Source of the DNA: Gordius sp. MW1
Taxonomy: Eukaryota; Nematomorpha; Gordioida; Gordea; Gordiidae
Reading direction: 5' to 3'
Length of the DNA: 64,000 nucleotides
Assembly (NCBI GenBank): GCA_964036665.1
Contig: OZ038533.1
Span: 14,107,075-14,171,074, forward strand
Shown: piece by piece, positions 37,001 through 53,309 of the stretch
How positions within the stretch are numbered: the first letter of the stretch is position 1
How the letters are laid out: each line of letters opens with the position of its first letter
Position numbers and translations under genes: made by a program
Notes under the pieces: generated by a model
What the model was told of the DNA's origin: nothing
Seen by the model: only the letters and a program-made list of their open reading frames with translations
Databases searched by the model: none

Positions 37001-39546
37001 CGATTATATAATAGAAATGAGAAATTACTTGCGAATTTTGAGGACTTACTTCAAGACCACCATATATGTACCAATTTCTAGCGACGTTTTAAATTTAAGT
37101 TTGTCGAAGATTTCCTTCTATTAAGCTTTCCTGTTTCGAAAGCGTCTTTGGTTTTACAATTAATACATAATCAAATTTTAATATTGCAAAAAAACTATAT
37201 TATAAATTATGTTTGCATTTAAAAAATTAGTAAGTGCGTTGAGGGAATACTTGTTGAAGGCCAACACTGAAGATGTCCAACTTTTAGACACCACGTTAAA
37301 TGATATATACCGCGCTCATACGCTTAAAGATTCTTCCAAATCGCACGTTTCGATGGATCACGTGACTTTGCTAAGGGCCACCGAAGCTATCATCAACTTA
37401 AATTGTATCCCATTTGGCGAAAATATGACGTTAGTGGCAAAAAAAAATTTTTGTTTCCCTTCAAATTTTATTCTGATAATTTGCGAAGATCATTTTACAA
37501 ACGAGCAATTATAAATGACTTTGTTAATCTTACCGCAGTTAAATAGATTTTGAAACCTCAAATTCAACTCCACTAAGTCGAAAACCCCCAAAAAGGGTGC
37601 CAAATTTTTGTTTTAATAGCAAGAATTTAGCGAATTTTGCATGACACAATCACTGTCTATGAATTATATCACACATGCCTCGACAATTATTTGATCGCGG
37701 TGTATGGCCTAAAACTTTACTTGCAATCGGAATTAACTCTGCGATTATTTGAAAGCTTGTCTAATTTTTATTTTTTTTGCCTTATCACAAAGGTTCTACA
37801 TGCAGCTGCTCAACAATGTTACCGCCCTATTAGCTACTAAACCTCGAAAGACGATTAACAAAATATTCGTAGCCTTGAAAATTTATGGGGACCTCCTATT
37901 GATGACGGACGACACTATACCTCAACATTCCGAGACTACCAATGGCCTGATAGCTTTCAAAAGGACGGTGTTCGGCATAAGCGATAAATACCTAATTCAC
38001 AAAATCCCTCGAGTACGTTAATTTTACATGTAAATTGACAGTTTTAAAAGAAAAAATTTAATCTTATTATTCATAATTCACTCTAGAAAATATTCTAACA
38101 TTTGACGTAAAAGTGTGCTGTTCTATTAATCTATTTAAAATATTTATGCGTTTAACAAAATAATTTAAGGAAATGCTAGGAACACTGAAAAAAATGAATA
38201 ACTTTATTACCGAAAACTGAATCCTAATTCTAAAACTGATCACAGCGTATAAACTAAGCCCAAAATTAAAGATCATTTTGGCATTTTTTCATTTGTCTCG
38301 CTCTTTTTTAAACTTTATTTCCGCCAGATTTTGCATAATGAATTACCAATCATATAAACAGTTTTTAAGCTATTTTAAAATACTTTTATTTTTTTCGTAT
38401 GAGCTATGGAAAGGGAATCAAATTATTTATATTATATGGAGAATAGGATCATTTTTAATAAAAATTTAGCATACCTTTTAAAATTCAGTCTTGAAATACT
38501 ATTATTCTGTGGCGTTGCTTAATATAGAATTAATATCCTCATTTCCTTATAATTTCTATGCAATTTATGGGCTTGTTTTTGGTTTTCCGTCCTGTCCAAC
38601 TTGTAATTTTTCAATAATTCCTGCCGAAACATATATGGGTTTTTAATGGCTGTGGACTTATGCTTCTGTAAAAGGCATTTATTTGCTTTCGCAAATAGAT
38701 TAGCTATTGACCGCTGGTCGGCTTTAATTTTTCCGACCTCGCCCGAGCCTAGTATTCATTAATATTTAGGGCCCGAATGATTATCCTTATATATAATTTT
38801 CATCTGACAATTTGTCTAGGTTGTTGCTTTATAAGTATAACGGATACTTGCGAAACTGGCTTTATATAATATAAAATGATGATTGTATTTATTTTAGGTA
38901 AGAAAATGCGCGGCAGAAATGCTTTACGAATATTTCCTTGTAGAAGGCCAAGAGCTATGCCCTTGTCCTGAAAATTTAATATCCGTCACAGCCATACTTT
39001 CAGAATGCGATTGGTAAAATTTAATTACCCTTTCGACCTTTTTTAAATGTTAAAAATTTTTAACATAAATAAACAAGTGCTAAATTTTTGTTTAATTTTT
39101 ATAGTTGTGAAAATATGATATTTTTTTTTTAACAAATTTTTGATTTTCTGCAACTTTTCAATCAGTATAAAATACAGAGCAAGTAGGGATATTATTATGA
39201 TAAATTCGTATAACATGTGTAACGTTGAGTAGCTTAAATATAAGGAACCTGTAGGCTAGTATTGTAAAAACGGCTGGGTATTGTTTGTCAACCTTTGGTT
39301 TTGGTCGAATAGACATAAGCAAACCAAACGTTTTTGGACTGTTTTTTTTTGGTCGACCTCTAGGCTTAGTCAAAATTTGTAAAACAGGCCAGAGTAGTAA
39401 ATCCAAAAGTCGACCAAACAAAACCCAGCCGTTTTTAAAATACTTTGTAAGCTAAATAATTTTTTTAATTTTTTTATTTTGAAAGGTTGTCGATGGGAGA
39501 AGCTAAGAACAAGAGGGAAGAATTAGGAATGCTATGTGGTTTTTAA
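16068..39546 (+). CDS. TBCD: Tubulin-folding cofactor D (beta-tubulin cofactor, 23 exons)
   Basis: The protein is the HEAT-repeat chaperone that, with cofactors C and E and Arl2, assembles and disassembles alpha/beta-tubulin in the cytosol. Exons: 16068-16164, 16203-16253, 16292-16383, 16422-16523, 16572-16721, 16798-16927, 17005-17091, 17222-17357, 18059-18267, 19974-20034, 20430-20539, 29288-29507, 30063-30150, 30900-31144, 31572-31888, 32659-33001, 34650-34841, 35796-36197, 36694-36836, 37231-37429, 37793-38012, 38898-39013, 39486-39546. All phases join, giving about 1256 residues (the human protein is about 1190). Conserved landmarks in order: WEKYYVLLLWL (exon 5), LCDKDSDIHYTAAKG (exon 10), WHGGCIGLAEMARKAL (11/12), RVRDAANYAYWSLVRTYEP (12), DDKCRRAASATFQE (13), YDYTRDSQRGDIG (18), and a C terminus like the family's. 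The exon 15 donor is the least certain; a GTATGT four bases earlier breaks phase. Intron 11 is 8748 bp of repeats. AATAAA is at 39650. Confidence 0.95.
18480..18790 (+). repeat. Dispersed repeat copy in TBCD intron 9
   Basis: It starts ATGCAATTAATGGGCTCG, the complement of the composite-repeat terminus. It continues through blocks (CCTGTCCAACTTG, GGTTTTTAATGGCT, GACCGC, GTCTAGGTTGTTGCT) that recur in the same order at about 38555-38860 in intron 21 of the same gene. Confidence 0.65.
19209..19654. mobile_element. CATAGACTA-family TIR element, complete, 446 bp
   Basis: The left end is CGTAGACTATATAGACTGCT and the right end is AGTCCATCTAGTCTACTATG, in inverted orientation. It is flanked by a perfect 8-bp direct repeat GATTTAAC at 19201-19208 and 19655-19662. 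It has no coding capacity. The 8-bp duplication places it with hAT-like elements although the terminus is not a perfect YARNG. It lies in TBCD intron 9. Confidence 0.85.
19707..19854. mobile_element. GGGCGTAGCCAGG-type MITE
   Basis: The left end is CATGCGCCTAGCCAGGG and the right end CCTGGCTACGCCAATG. The interior has GGGGAGGGGGGGCAATAATG. Both ends are present. It lies in TBCD intron 9. Confidence 0.7.
21183..24112 (+). repeat. Composite repeat, single arm, copy 1
   Basis: Module order is as in the copy at 25633-27429. It starts with the ACTCGGGCCTTCGGCC hairpin, has a longer 125-bp tandem array, and repeats the block ending AAACTAGTTAAATTGCAT several times. It finishes with two tandem copies of the ACGAGCCCATAAATTGCAT terminus. 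Segment 22997-23420 duplicates part of the array, so internal expansion has occurred here. Confidence 0.85.
21601..23640 (+). repeat. Tandem array of about 125-bp units
   Basis: Roughly fifteen units. Each starts TTTGGCCAATGGTCATTTT, then CCATTGGTCAGCAGCCAG, GGACGGCCAAAAAGTCATAA, GTAACAGGAACAATCATAA, TCAAAAAAAACGAAAAAA and a GATTCACA junction. Each carries a short hairpin CCAATGG/CCATTGG. Early units have a CACGGTAAAA variant in place of the GGACGGCC block. Further arrays are at 4780-5860, 6600-7350 (reverse), 24550-25200, 26060-27020 and 51660-52320. Open frames across the array simply mirror the repeat in each phase. Confidence 0.9.
25633..27429 (+). repeat. Composite repeat, single arm, copy 2
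   Basis: Modules in order: (A) a hairpin end ACTCGGGCCTTCGGCC, an AAGGGG-rich purine tract, GTATAAATGTATCATATTTG, then TGCTATGCAATTTATGGGC and TATAGGGGGGTATTAAATGC; (B) the 125-bp tandem array; (C) CTCCGGGATTCTAACC and AAACTAGTTAAATTGCAT; (D) GAGGGAGATAGAGATGAGGG blocks in two variants, then (GACGGACA)n, then AAAACGAGCCCATAAATTGC. The TGCTATGCAATTTATGGGC of module A and the terminus of module D are inverted repeats of each other. It contains no coding sequence. Copies with the same order lie at 21183-24112 and 51239-52966, and an inverted dimer at 4549-8522. Confidence 0.88.
27440..27772 (+). pseudogene. Gypsy-type reverse transcriptase relic
   Basis: Short frames interrupted by stops read like the start of a Ty3/Gypsy reverse transcriptase: a LPKVVKEEL-like stretch, then FRVIDIKDAYLQLEI, which matches the family's conserved SKIDLKDAYLQ region. 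It is cut at 27772 by the palindromic element. It is non-functional. Confidence 0.65.
27773..28815. mobile_element. 1.04-kb near-perfect palindrome with TAGTGATGGGAA ends
   Basis: The two halves are reverse complements nearly end to end, meeting at about 28275-28310. The ends are TAGTGATGGGAA and its complement TTCCCATCACTA. The outer quarter of each arm is built from short AACCTCGAGG/CCTAAGG motifs. The ends match YARNG, as in hAT elements, but the adjacent 8-mers (CTATATGT and ATCCCCGT) do not match, so insertion is not proven by a TSD. A diverged fragment lies at about 44098-44275. Confidence 0.75.
30628..30815. mobile_element. Short hAT-like MITE, TAGTGTTGTAAAAA ends
   Basis: Inverted ends TAGTGTTGTAAAAAGGGTTG and CAACCGTTTTTACAACACTA bound a 188-bp element in TBCD intron 13. 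The adjacent 8-mers do not match. Related copies are at 39257-39445 and about 44354-44549. Confidence 0.65.
32082..32262. mobile_element. GGGCGTAGCC-type MITE in TBCD intron 15
   Basis: The left end is CATGGGCGTAGCCGG and the right end CTTGGCTACGCCTATG. The interior has G-runs, GGGCAATAATGATG and C-runs. Both ends are present and inverted. Confidence 0.7.
33077..34113. mobile_element. CATAGACTA-family TIR element with a nested insertion
   Basis: The left end is CATAGAGTAGATAGACTGCT and the right end ATCTATGTAGTCTATG. The flanking 8-mers are GATAGAGG (33069-33076) and GATATAGG (34114-34121), one mismatch. Removing the inner element at 33381-33996 and one TTAA leaves about 417 bp, close to the 446-bp complete copy at 19209. 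It lies in TBCD intron 16. Confidence 0.8.
33381..33996. mobile_element. piggyBac-type MITE with TTAA duplication
   Basis: The element begins CCCTCGAGTATTCC and ends GAATACTCTCGAGGG. TTAA stands immediately on both sides (33377-33380 and 33997-34000), the diagnostic target duplication of piggyBac elements. A GAGAGTATTCGTGGGGTATA motif occurs twice inside, at about 33411 and 33780, and inverted near the right end. It has no coding capacity. It is nested inside the TIR element at 33077-34113. Confidence 0.85.
38555..38860 (+). repeat. Dispersed repeat copy in TBCD intron 21
   Basis: This is the partner of 18480-18790. It begins TATGCAATTTATGGGCTTG and then shares CCTGTCCAACTTG, GGGTTTTTAATGGCTGTGG, a GACCTCGCCC block and GTCTAGGTTGTTGCTT. 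Confidence 0.65.
39257..39445. mobile_element. Short hAT-like MITE in TBCD intron 22
   Basis: The ends are TAGTATTGTAAAAACGGCTG and CAGCCGTTTTTAAAATACT. The flanks TGTAGGCT and TGTAAGCT nearly match as an 8-bp TSD, with a one-base offset at the right border. It is the same family as 30628-30815. Confidence 0.65.
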
Positions 39547-39649
39547 TCCTCAAATAGTGGACTGTTATTTATAAATGCTTACTTGTCTGTAATTTCTGTG
39601 ATAAGCTCGTTGTATTATATTCGTCTAATCATTACTATTGTTGATGTAC

Positions 39650-39655
39650 AATAAA
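39650..39655 (+). terminator. Polyadenylation signal of TBCD
   Basis: AATAAA lies about 105 bases after the TBCD stop codon at 39546. It is the first canonical hexamer I see downstream. Confidence 0.5.
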
Positions 39656-39963
39656 ATCTCTTATAATAATCAGATATAGACATTTATATTAAATCTCTCT
39701 TTTTTTGAATACTTTTATACTTTTCCTGGCTAAAAAAAATATAGGTAAATGGTGTTAAAAACGTATCTAGTAAACGATAAAGAACGTTTTGTTACGAATT
39801 TATCAAGGTATTAAGACCGAGAGAAATCTTCGCATTTCGCTATTAGCATAGATTTTCTGACGCAAATTTAAACTGGGTAGGTATTTAGCTTGTTGGATCT
39901 CTTGCATGTTTTTTAAAAAAACGGCATGCTCTCTTGCCAAAAGTTGATTGACAGGAAATCTCA

Positions 39964-40110
39964 ATCATGGGCGTACCCAGGTTTTGGACTAGGGGGGGGG
40001 GGGCGAAAATGTTTTAAGTTCAATTAGCGGGAGAGGCAAAAAATTAAAGTTTTTTAATTTTTAAGGGGTTTTTTATTGAAATTTTTTTTGTCATCGCTCA
40101 CGATCTCAAT
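39964..40110. mobile_element. GGGCGTACCCAGG-type MITE copy, left-ended
   Basis: CATGGGCGTACCCAGG is followed by a 12-base G-run and filler shared with the copy at 11890. The right end is not clear. Confidence 0.5.
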
Positions 40111-40261
40111 ACTTAAATAGTATGATCCAGGGGTCATAGTTGTATTCCAAAGGCGCTAGAACATCTATGTAAGTAGTTCCAAGCTAGGAACTTACATCAT
40201 ACCTGTTGCGTCTTGATATATTTATTGGTGGACTGTTTAACTATTAGCGATTTTTGTATAT

Positions 40262-40445
40262 AAAGGGTAAGAACGCGTGATGGTAGGGTGATCGCGTGAT
40301 GATAAGGTGATCGCGTGATGGTAGGGTGATTGTGTGATAATGAATGTAATTTGAATAACCTAATTTGAAATAACGCGCATGGTGGAGTATGCAGTTGCAG
40401 TCCTAATTTGAATAAACGCGCATGGTGGAGTATGCAGTTGCAGTA
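40262..40445 (+). repeat. Two short tandem repeats
   Basis: Three to four copies of a 20-bp GCGTGATGGTAGGGTGATC-like unit are followed by two copies of a roughly 43-bp unit containing CGCGCATGGTGGAGTATGC and AGTTGCAGT. They lie between the convergent TBCD and HPD genes. No coding function is evident. Confidence 0.75.
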
Positions 40446-41456
40446 TACAACAATACCCAGGGACTCAAGAGACTTATCAAAGTTTAAATTATCCTCTTAA
40501 GAAGAATCGGATGATATAAAAAGACGGAATGGCACCTTTTATAAAAATGTTGATCTTTTGGGGGCATATAAAAGGAACTTAATTTGTAATAAGGTGGATG
40601 ATTTATTTTCTTCGCAATTAGTATTTGTAGCTTAGTGCCAAAAAAACTTTGCCTGCAAGCTTGAATGATTTATTTATAAATGCCTCGGTAATGCATGCTC
40701 TCGTGTGTTGTAAGGCTATCTTTATTTCTGGCCTAAATTGTCGCTATATCAAAAAATACGGAGCTTCTGTAAAGATATAAAGGAATCAACCAAAAAATGA
40801 TTATAAAACTGATTATTATGAAAACTGAAGTATAGAAAGTTTGACGGTAAATGAAAAAAAAATAAGAAAGATAGACATCGCTTTTTATCAAGATACTAGA
40901 AAGGATGACCGGAAGCTTGAAAGTTAGAAAAGGCACTCAAGTTATTAGCAAGCGATCACCAAATCATTAAAATGGATTGGTATTGTGCTAGCAAGTTGTT
41001 CAATGGCATAATGTCTGAAGAACATGTTTTACAGATGACTCTGACCCAATATCTGACTTTAAAATGTGAACATTGTCCCAAATTTCAACTTTAAATTATT
41101 TTTGCATTTAATATCATGGTAGAGGAACAAAAAATAAGATGTGAGCTAAGAATCCTTTGTGAATTTAAATTTAGTGGAAATCCCTTTGTTTTGTGCTACT
41201 AATTCGTACCATCACATTAAATATAAGACACAAGCTTTCGTTTTGTTCGGCCCAAATTTTTTAAATTTTAAACGGGAGCCCTCCGAATCAAATTTAAAGT
41301 CTATAAAAACACTTTTTATCTCGGGTCCGTGGGCGGTCATTAGAAAATGGTCAAAAATAGTTTAGTAATTTTGGCGTGTCTAAGCCGTCCCATTAAATGA
41401 TACATTTTTTGTAACCAACCCGTTTAAATGATTGAAAGACAAAATTCAAAGATAAT

Positions 41457-41462
41457 TTTATT
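41457..41462 (-). terminator. Polyadenylation signal of HPD
   Basis: AATAAA on the minus strand, about 100 bases beyond the HPD stop codon. Confidence 0.55.
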
Positions 41463-41559
41463 GCATGAATTTTACTTCTAAAACATACGAGCTTATACAT
41501 ATATGAAATGAATAAAAAATACTGTGCGCTAAGCGGCTTTTTAATTGGGAAACAACATA

Positions 41560-47027
<5,468 letters not shown>

Positions 47028-47029
47028 GA

Positions 47030-49950
47030 TCGACGCCTTGTGTATAAATGAGGAGAATACGAATTAATTAGACTATGATTTTTTAATATGCGATGAGGTT
47101 TAACTGTCGAGACCAATATCAAGGTCAAGCTGTTTCAACTCGCGTCACGTTAAATTTTTTGCTTAAAAATGCCTCTAAACTGTAAAGATGGCTACTTCTC
47201 TGAACCTCTTCGTTGATTATATACGAGATAAATAATGCTAGTGACGGCGTAATAATTATTACTTTGTGGTGCTTAGACAAATGTTTCTAGAAACTTTGTA
47301 TAATAACCTAAATGATAGTGAACATATGCCACCTTGTTGTGTGTATATGAATGAATGTCCCTTGATGCGTAACAGAAAAACAGTCTTTAAAAAAACTTCA
47401 GTTCAGACTAACTTCGCTTTTATATTGATAATTGGAATGGATCCAAAGTGATTTATTTCTGATCTGGTTTAACGTGAGATCGATCGTTTAATCTGACGAA
47501 AAAAATTATGCAGCCTACCAGTCAGTAACTAGGTCGGCAATTTATTGGAACTTAGATGTTCCCTTACTTAAAAACTGACGTAAGGTGAGCTATAAAGGTT
47601 TTGCATTATAGCTCTAAGCGGTTTACGTGTTTAATTCAACTGCTGGATTGGTTTTAAACAACAGCGCTACAAACTAGAATAGATGAAAATCCCGTTTTTT
47701 ACAAGAAAATATAAGCAAATTTGCCAAATAGGTGAGTTACAAAAGTATTGGAAGAAGAAACTTATTCAGGCGAAAATAAAGTTATAACTTTGAGGTTTAA
47801 AAAAGTATGTATGATTTTGAAAAAAGAGACTTTTTCTGTAATGGATTAAAATATCAAATATTAATTATAAATAATTTTTTTTATAAAAACGGGTATTTTG
47901 TTTTAAAGCATCTAACATAGATGGTATGGTGGCATTTAAACAAAAAGCAATAATCATTGAAATCAAAACTTTGTTAAACTATTTAGAATCTCTAGCCCAT
48001 TATAAATTAACTTTTAACTTGAAATTTATATGCTATATGTGTGGTTAGAGGCCTACATAATCCATTTCTTTCAGGCCGGGCCAGGTCCAAAAGTTTAAAT
48101 TATAAAAATTAAGGGCCCGAGCCCGGATTTTTACACATTTAAATAAAAGGCCGGAATGAGGCTCTTCCAGGAGTATTAATTATAGAATATACAGAAATAA
48201 CCCTAAAAATAGGTTATTGAATAATAATTTGACGCTATAATTACAAATTATACATGAACTATTTAAAAACCTTTAAAGGGGTGATTGTGTCCTAACAATT
48301 TTTCGCATTATAAGTTGGTGGTAGTTAAAAATTAGCGCGAAAAGAATGGATGAATTTGACAATATTATTAACTTTATTAATAAATTTTATAATGTGAGAA
48401 ATTGTTTTCAACAGAATGAAGGACTACATCATTACCAATTTTGCCGGGCCAGGATTATAATTTATAAAATAGGCTCGGCCAGATTTATAAAGCCTCTGAT
48501 ATTTAAGGCCCAAGCCCGCCCGGAAACCTTCGGGCCCGGGCCGAGCGTCAGGCTGCTCGTTAGAGTACATTTAACGACAATCAATCTTTCAAGTTAAAAA
48601 CAATTGTTCAATTAAATCTTTTAGCAAAGCCTATATTTAAAATCTTTTTTTTTGTTTATTTTGCAAATTTTTAGAACAATTTTATTTTAGCATGCTACCC
48701 CCATTTATTTTTCAGCTTAAACCATGGATTTTTTTGAAGAAATTTTAAAGCCAACAACTTAGGATTCTTATTGTACGATGCAACTTTAAATCTGTAGCCT
48801 AATCTAACCCTTATTTTTGATGATATAATAGATCTTTGTATTTAACCAACATGTCTTTTTTGTTTTATGCTTATATATGTGGCTTTGTTTTCGTGAAAAT
48901 GAACTTTTTAACAAAAAAAAATATATATAATCAATATAATACGCTAAGAGGCGAAGCTTTTGTAGAAATATCTCAACTCATTCCGATGAGGTACTATAAA
49001 TATTATTTGATCCTGTTGCTTTTTTATTCTTGACAAGATACAATGTCTCGCAAATTTTCATCTCCGGTTTCCTCAAGATCCATGAATTATAGTTATCTAA
49101 CCACACTTAAAAAAATAATTGTTCAGCTCAGCCTGAATTATGTATTACAATACAAAGGGCACAGACTAACTTATAATTAAAATTTGACTAATGGTTTATG
49201 GCAATGTCCCCAAATAAAAAAACATATCGCTAATAAAACATACATTTAAAATAATTCAAAAAATTGTTGTGCAATCAATACAATTAAAACTCGTTATTAA
49301 CCCCATATGCGCCGCCTGCAATATGTTAGGTAAGGGGTAGGTTCCGGTGCCGTGTTTATGCAATTCGTTAATGATATCGTCATCATATTAATAACATAAC
49401 AAACTCTTCTAACTAAAGGTGATATTTGAGAAAACCTCAAAGGGAATATTTGCTTATGTTTTTTGCGTAATTAACTTGTTAATAACCGCACCTGTGCGGT
49501 AAGCTTTCAAAATATTTTATTTGAATTTTACAAAAGATTATGAAATAAAAAGATCATGCCTAGTTAATAATTTTTTAATTATGTAATATTCTTATAAGTT
49601 TTATAATAGATTTACCTAGAAATATAACGTTTTATAGTTGAATTTTAATCTTTTGAACTACTAAATAATTAAAAACGCCTAAAATATAAAAATTAAAATT
49701 ATTTAATGAGAAAAAATTGATTTAAAAGCTTGTTTGTAGATCGATTGGAGTCAATGTTATTTTATAACTAAATTTTTTTTACATATATTAATGTATCGTC
49801 AGACCAGACTTTGTTTAAATATATGCATGCGTCGCTCATACTTAATTTGTGTCACTTATTTATAGCCCTAAGCTTATTAATTAAAACCTGGATACTTTAT
49901 TCAAACCACATGTGCGCATAATAATGCATTTTAACAATTAATTTTATAAC
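47030..49950. other. Gene-poor interval upstream of HPD
   Basis: I see no splice-consistent exons. A degenerate repeat at about 48047-48560 contains TAGAGGCCTACATAATCC and several GCCCGGGCC/GGCCCGAGCCCGG blocks. It may be a decayed relative of the hAT family at 50248. A similar GGGTCCGAGCCAGG/GGGTCCGGGC relic lies at about 62725-62870. Confidence 0.5.
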
Positions 49951-49962
49951 AATGTTAGCGCC

Positions 49963-50208
49963 ACGCTATAGCTCTAGCGTCTTTAAGTTACTATGTGCTA
50001 TAGCTCTAGCGCATTATGTGACTATGTGCTATAGCTTTAGCGCCTCTAAGTGACTATGTGCTATAGCTTTAGCGCCTCCGAGTGACTACGTGTTATAGCT
50101 CTAGCGCCTCCGTGCGACTATGTGCTATAGCTTTAGCGCCTTCAAGTGACTATGTGCTATAACTTTGACGCCTCTAAGTGACTATGTGCTATAGCTTTAG
50201 TCCCTATC
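49963..50208 (+). repeat. 32-bp tandem repeat, about 8 copies
   Basis: The unit is GTGCTATAGCTTTAGCGCCT then CTAAGTGACTAT, 32 bp long. Each copy has a TGCTATAGC(T)(C/T)TAGCGC core. Copies differ by a few substitutions and there are no indels in the central copies. Confidence 0.9.
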
Positions 50209-50247
50209 ATACGCCATTTCATTATCACTAATAAAATGACCTGACGC

Positions 50248-50940
50248 TAGAGGCCTGCACGGGTCACCCGAAACCCGAGGTCGTGTCGGGTTGGGTTCAA
50301 TAAAAACGCTTTTGGGTCGGGTTCGGGTCGAAAATTTTAGAATGCTTTTGGGTCGGGTTGGATAAATCAAGTCGTGTCAATGGATATGAATCTTACATTA
50401 CAAAATGAACGAAATGTATGTTAAATCAATGCTATTATCTATAATTTTTGTAAAACAATATGGAATTGTATAACTAATTATAATCATTCATTTATATAAT
50501 CAATTTCCTTTTCTATTTTTTTAATTCGTTTAATTTGGAGGCAAATTTAAATTTAAAGCTGAATCCCGATAGGTAAAATATTAACAAATGATTTTATTTA
50601 TTATTGTTTAGTCTATAGTCTACCAGTAGCAAGAGGTCCTTTTCCACTGTTGGGAGAATTATAGAAGAGAGAAGGGCTAATTTACACCCCGAAATTGTAG
50701 ACGCCACAATATTTATACATAATTATAGTAAATCAATTTAATAAATTTTATGATCATTTCTGTCGAATAAATTTTTTATCCTCAAATTTTTCTACTTGGT
50801 CGGGTCCTGGTTGAAAATTTAAAAACGCTTTCGGGTTCGGGTTGATATTTTAAAAACGCTTTCGGGTCGGGTCGAGTTCGAAATTTAAAAACGCTTTCGG
50901 ATAGGGTTCGGATTGAAAAAAGTGACTTTGCAGGCCTCTA
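50248..50940. mobile_element. hAT-type TIR element, 693 bp, with 8-bp TSD
   Basis: The left end is TAGAGGCCTGCACGGGTCAC and the right end is the complement beginning TAGAGGCCTGCAAAG. The flanks are a perfect CCTGACGC duplication at 50240-50247 and 50941-50948. Subterminal repeats of the form TTTTGGGTCGGGTT or CTTTCGGGTCGGGT occur at both ends. It has no coding capacity and is in the same family as 978-2203. Confidence 0.9.
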
Positions 50941-51017
50941 CCTGACGCCCTATCATCATCATCCACTAACAACATATGCGCATTATTGACACTACTCTCC
51001 TAGCTCAATGAAAGCAT

Positions 51018-51225
51018 GTGCGTAGCCAGGATTTTCACGAAGGGGGGGGGAAATCTGACAAAAAAAATTTACCAGCGCATTTTGTCAAAAATTGAATTAA
51101 AAAAAAATTGGATGTATATATTATATGTCTAGGTTTTTATAAGTGCTTTAAAGTCTTTGATGTAACTGAACTATAATATTTTAACCCATTTAATTTACAG
51201 CCCGCTCATTTCGCCACTGATTGAA
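51018..51225. mobile_element. CGTAGCCAGG MITE, CGCCACTGAT-ended subfamily
   Basis: TGCGTAGCCAGGATTTTCAC, a G-run, AT-rich filler and a CATTTCGCCACTGATTG end. It is the partner of 11131-11375. Confidence 0.6.
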
Positions 51226-51238
51226 AGTTATATATAAA

Positions 51239-52966
51239 ACTCGGGCCTTCGGCCCTCGTGGGAATGGGGAGAAGGGAAGGGAAGAGGGGAAGGGAAGAAG
51301 GGACGACTCATCTGTACTTCGTATAAATGTATCATATTTGCTTTGCAATTTATGGGCGAGAAAGGTGGGAAGGGGCGAGAATGCCTATAGGGGGGTATTA
51401 AATGCCTAATGATTAATTAATTATTTATACAAATTTTCCATTTATAGGCAAAATGTAATATAGGCAAAATGTAATATAGGCAAGGGTTAGGGTTAGATTT
51501 AGTGTTTGCATCTAGTTGCGTATTACATTAGTTTTTATGGCCTTTAGTGATTATGGGTCTAACAAACATTATATTATAAAACCACAATGTTAAGAATTTG
51601 CAGAATAGTTGGGAGAAATTTTTTGTTGAATTTAAACAATTTTTAATTAAAAAAATCAAAAATTTGGCCAATGGTCATTTTTTCTCTTTTGGTCAGTACC
51701 AACAGATACTCTATAAGTCAATGATAGCCAAAAAAACTGAAAAAAAATTTTGATGCTCACTTTGGCCAATGGTCATTTTTTTCCATTGTTCAGCAGCCAG
51801 CACACGGTAAAAGTGGATATAAATTCATAAGAGTAAAAAAAACGAAAAAAAAATTTTCGAATCACATTTTGGCCAATGGTCATTTTTTTCCATTGGTCAG
51901 CAGCCAGGACACGGTAAAAGTGAATATAAATTCATAATAGTCAAAAAAAAAGTTTTCGAATCACATTTTGGCCAATGGTCATTTTATTCCATTGGTCAGC
52001 AGCCAGCGGACGGCCAAAAAGTCATAATAGCAATGGTAGGAACAGGAACAATCATAATATTCAAAAAAAACAAAAAAAATAATTTCGATTCACATTTTGG
52101 CTAATGGTCATTTTTTCAATCGGTCAGGAGCCAGCGGACGGCCAAAAAGTCATAATAGCAATGGTAGTAACAGGAACAATCATAATAGTCAAAAAAAACG
52201 AAAAAATAAACTCGGATTCACATTTTGGCCAATGGTCATTTTTTTCATTGGTCAGCAGCCAGCGTACGGCCAAAAAGTCTTATTATCAATGATAGTAACA
52301 AGAACAATCATAAGAGTCAAAAAAACTCCGGGATTCTAACCCAAAAACTAGTTAAATTGCATAGCAATTAAAAGTAAACAACTTTTATTTATGTTTATTA
52401 TATAATAAAATGAAACAATAATAGAACAAGCGGACGGCCAAAAAGTCATAATATCAATGGTAGTAACAGGAAAAATATATTAATTTAATTTAAAAAATAA
52501 AAAAAAATTTTGCCCTCTCCGAGAATCGAACCAGCAATTCAGAACGTTCGCCGGGGTTCGAACCCACATTAATAGAGGCATAGACTTTTGTAGGGGCACA
52601 GGGACCCATATCAGTAGAGGCATAGGCCCTTGTAGTGGAGGGCATAGGGTAATTATAGCAATTAATATCAATGTTACCCAATTCAAAAACAAATAGATAT
52701 ACTTATGCATTAATTTAACATAGCAATTAAAACCCGACCCCGCCCGAAAGCGAGGGAGATAGAGATGAGGGGTGGGGCACCTCTTATGCATTAATTTAAA
52801 AAATAACACAGCGAGGGAGATAGAGATGAGGGGTGGGGCACCTCTTTCTCATGCATTAATTTAAAAAATCTATAACCTAATATACCCAATGCAAATAGAT
52901 AGGGAGGGACGGACAACGGACATCAACGGACAACCAAAAACGAGCCCATAAATTGCATAGCAGTTA
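51239..52966 (+). repeat. Composite repeat, single arm, copy 3
   Basis: Same module order as 25633-27429. It has an extra tRNA-like segment at about 52500-52690 (B-box-like GGTTCGAACCC and GGTTCGATTC on the minus strand, with tandem ATGCCTCTACTGATATGGG-type units). The 125-bp array here has about five units. Confidence 0.85.
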
Positions 52967-52994
52967 ATACTAAGACTGAGCAAAAGAAAAATTG

Positions 52995-53300
52995 ACATTG
53001 TTTTGTCATGAATGAGCCTGTCGAAAGATTTCCCCCCATTGCGTCACACGATACTTTATGATTTACGTGAGCTTGTTGCAAAATTTTCCCCCCCCCTTGC
53101 ATTGTACGATATTTAATGAGTTATGTAGCGTGTTTTATTACCTAGCGTCTTTAGCTGTTTCTAATTATCACGGATATTACGATGAATGATGAATTTTTAA
53201 GAATTTTGCAACATACAGAATAAAATATTTAGTAAATTTTCAGCTGGAATACAATTAAACAGCTCGAACAAAAATATATATACGCCCATTAATGGATACA
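52995..53300 (+). repeat. Dispersed repeat with twin poly-C tracts, second copy
   Basis: Partner of 15010-15360: the same two half-units with shorter C-runs, then the same GTGTTTTATTACCTAGCG block and the TATATATACGCC block. Confidence 0.7.
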
Positions 53301-53309
53301 GCTTATTTA

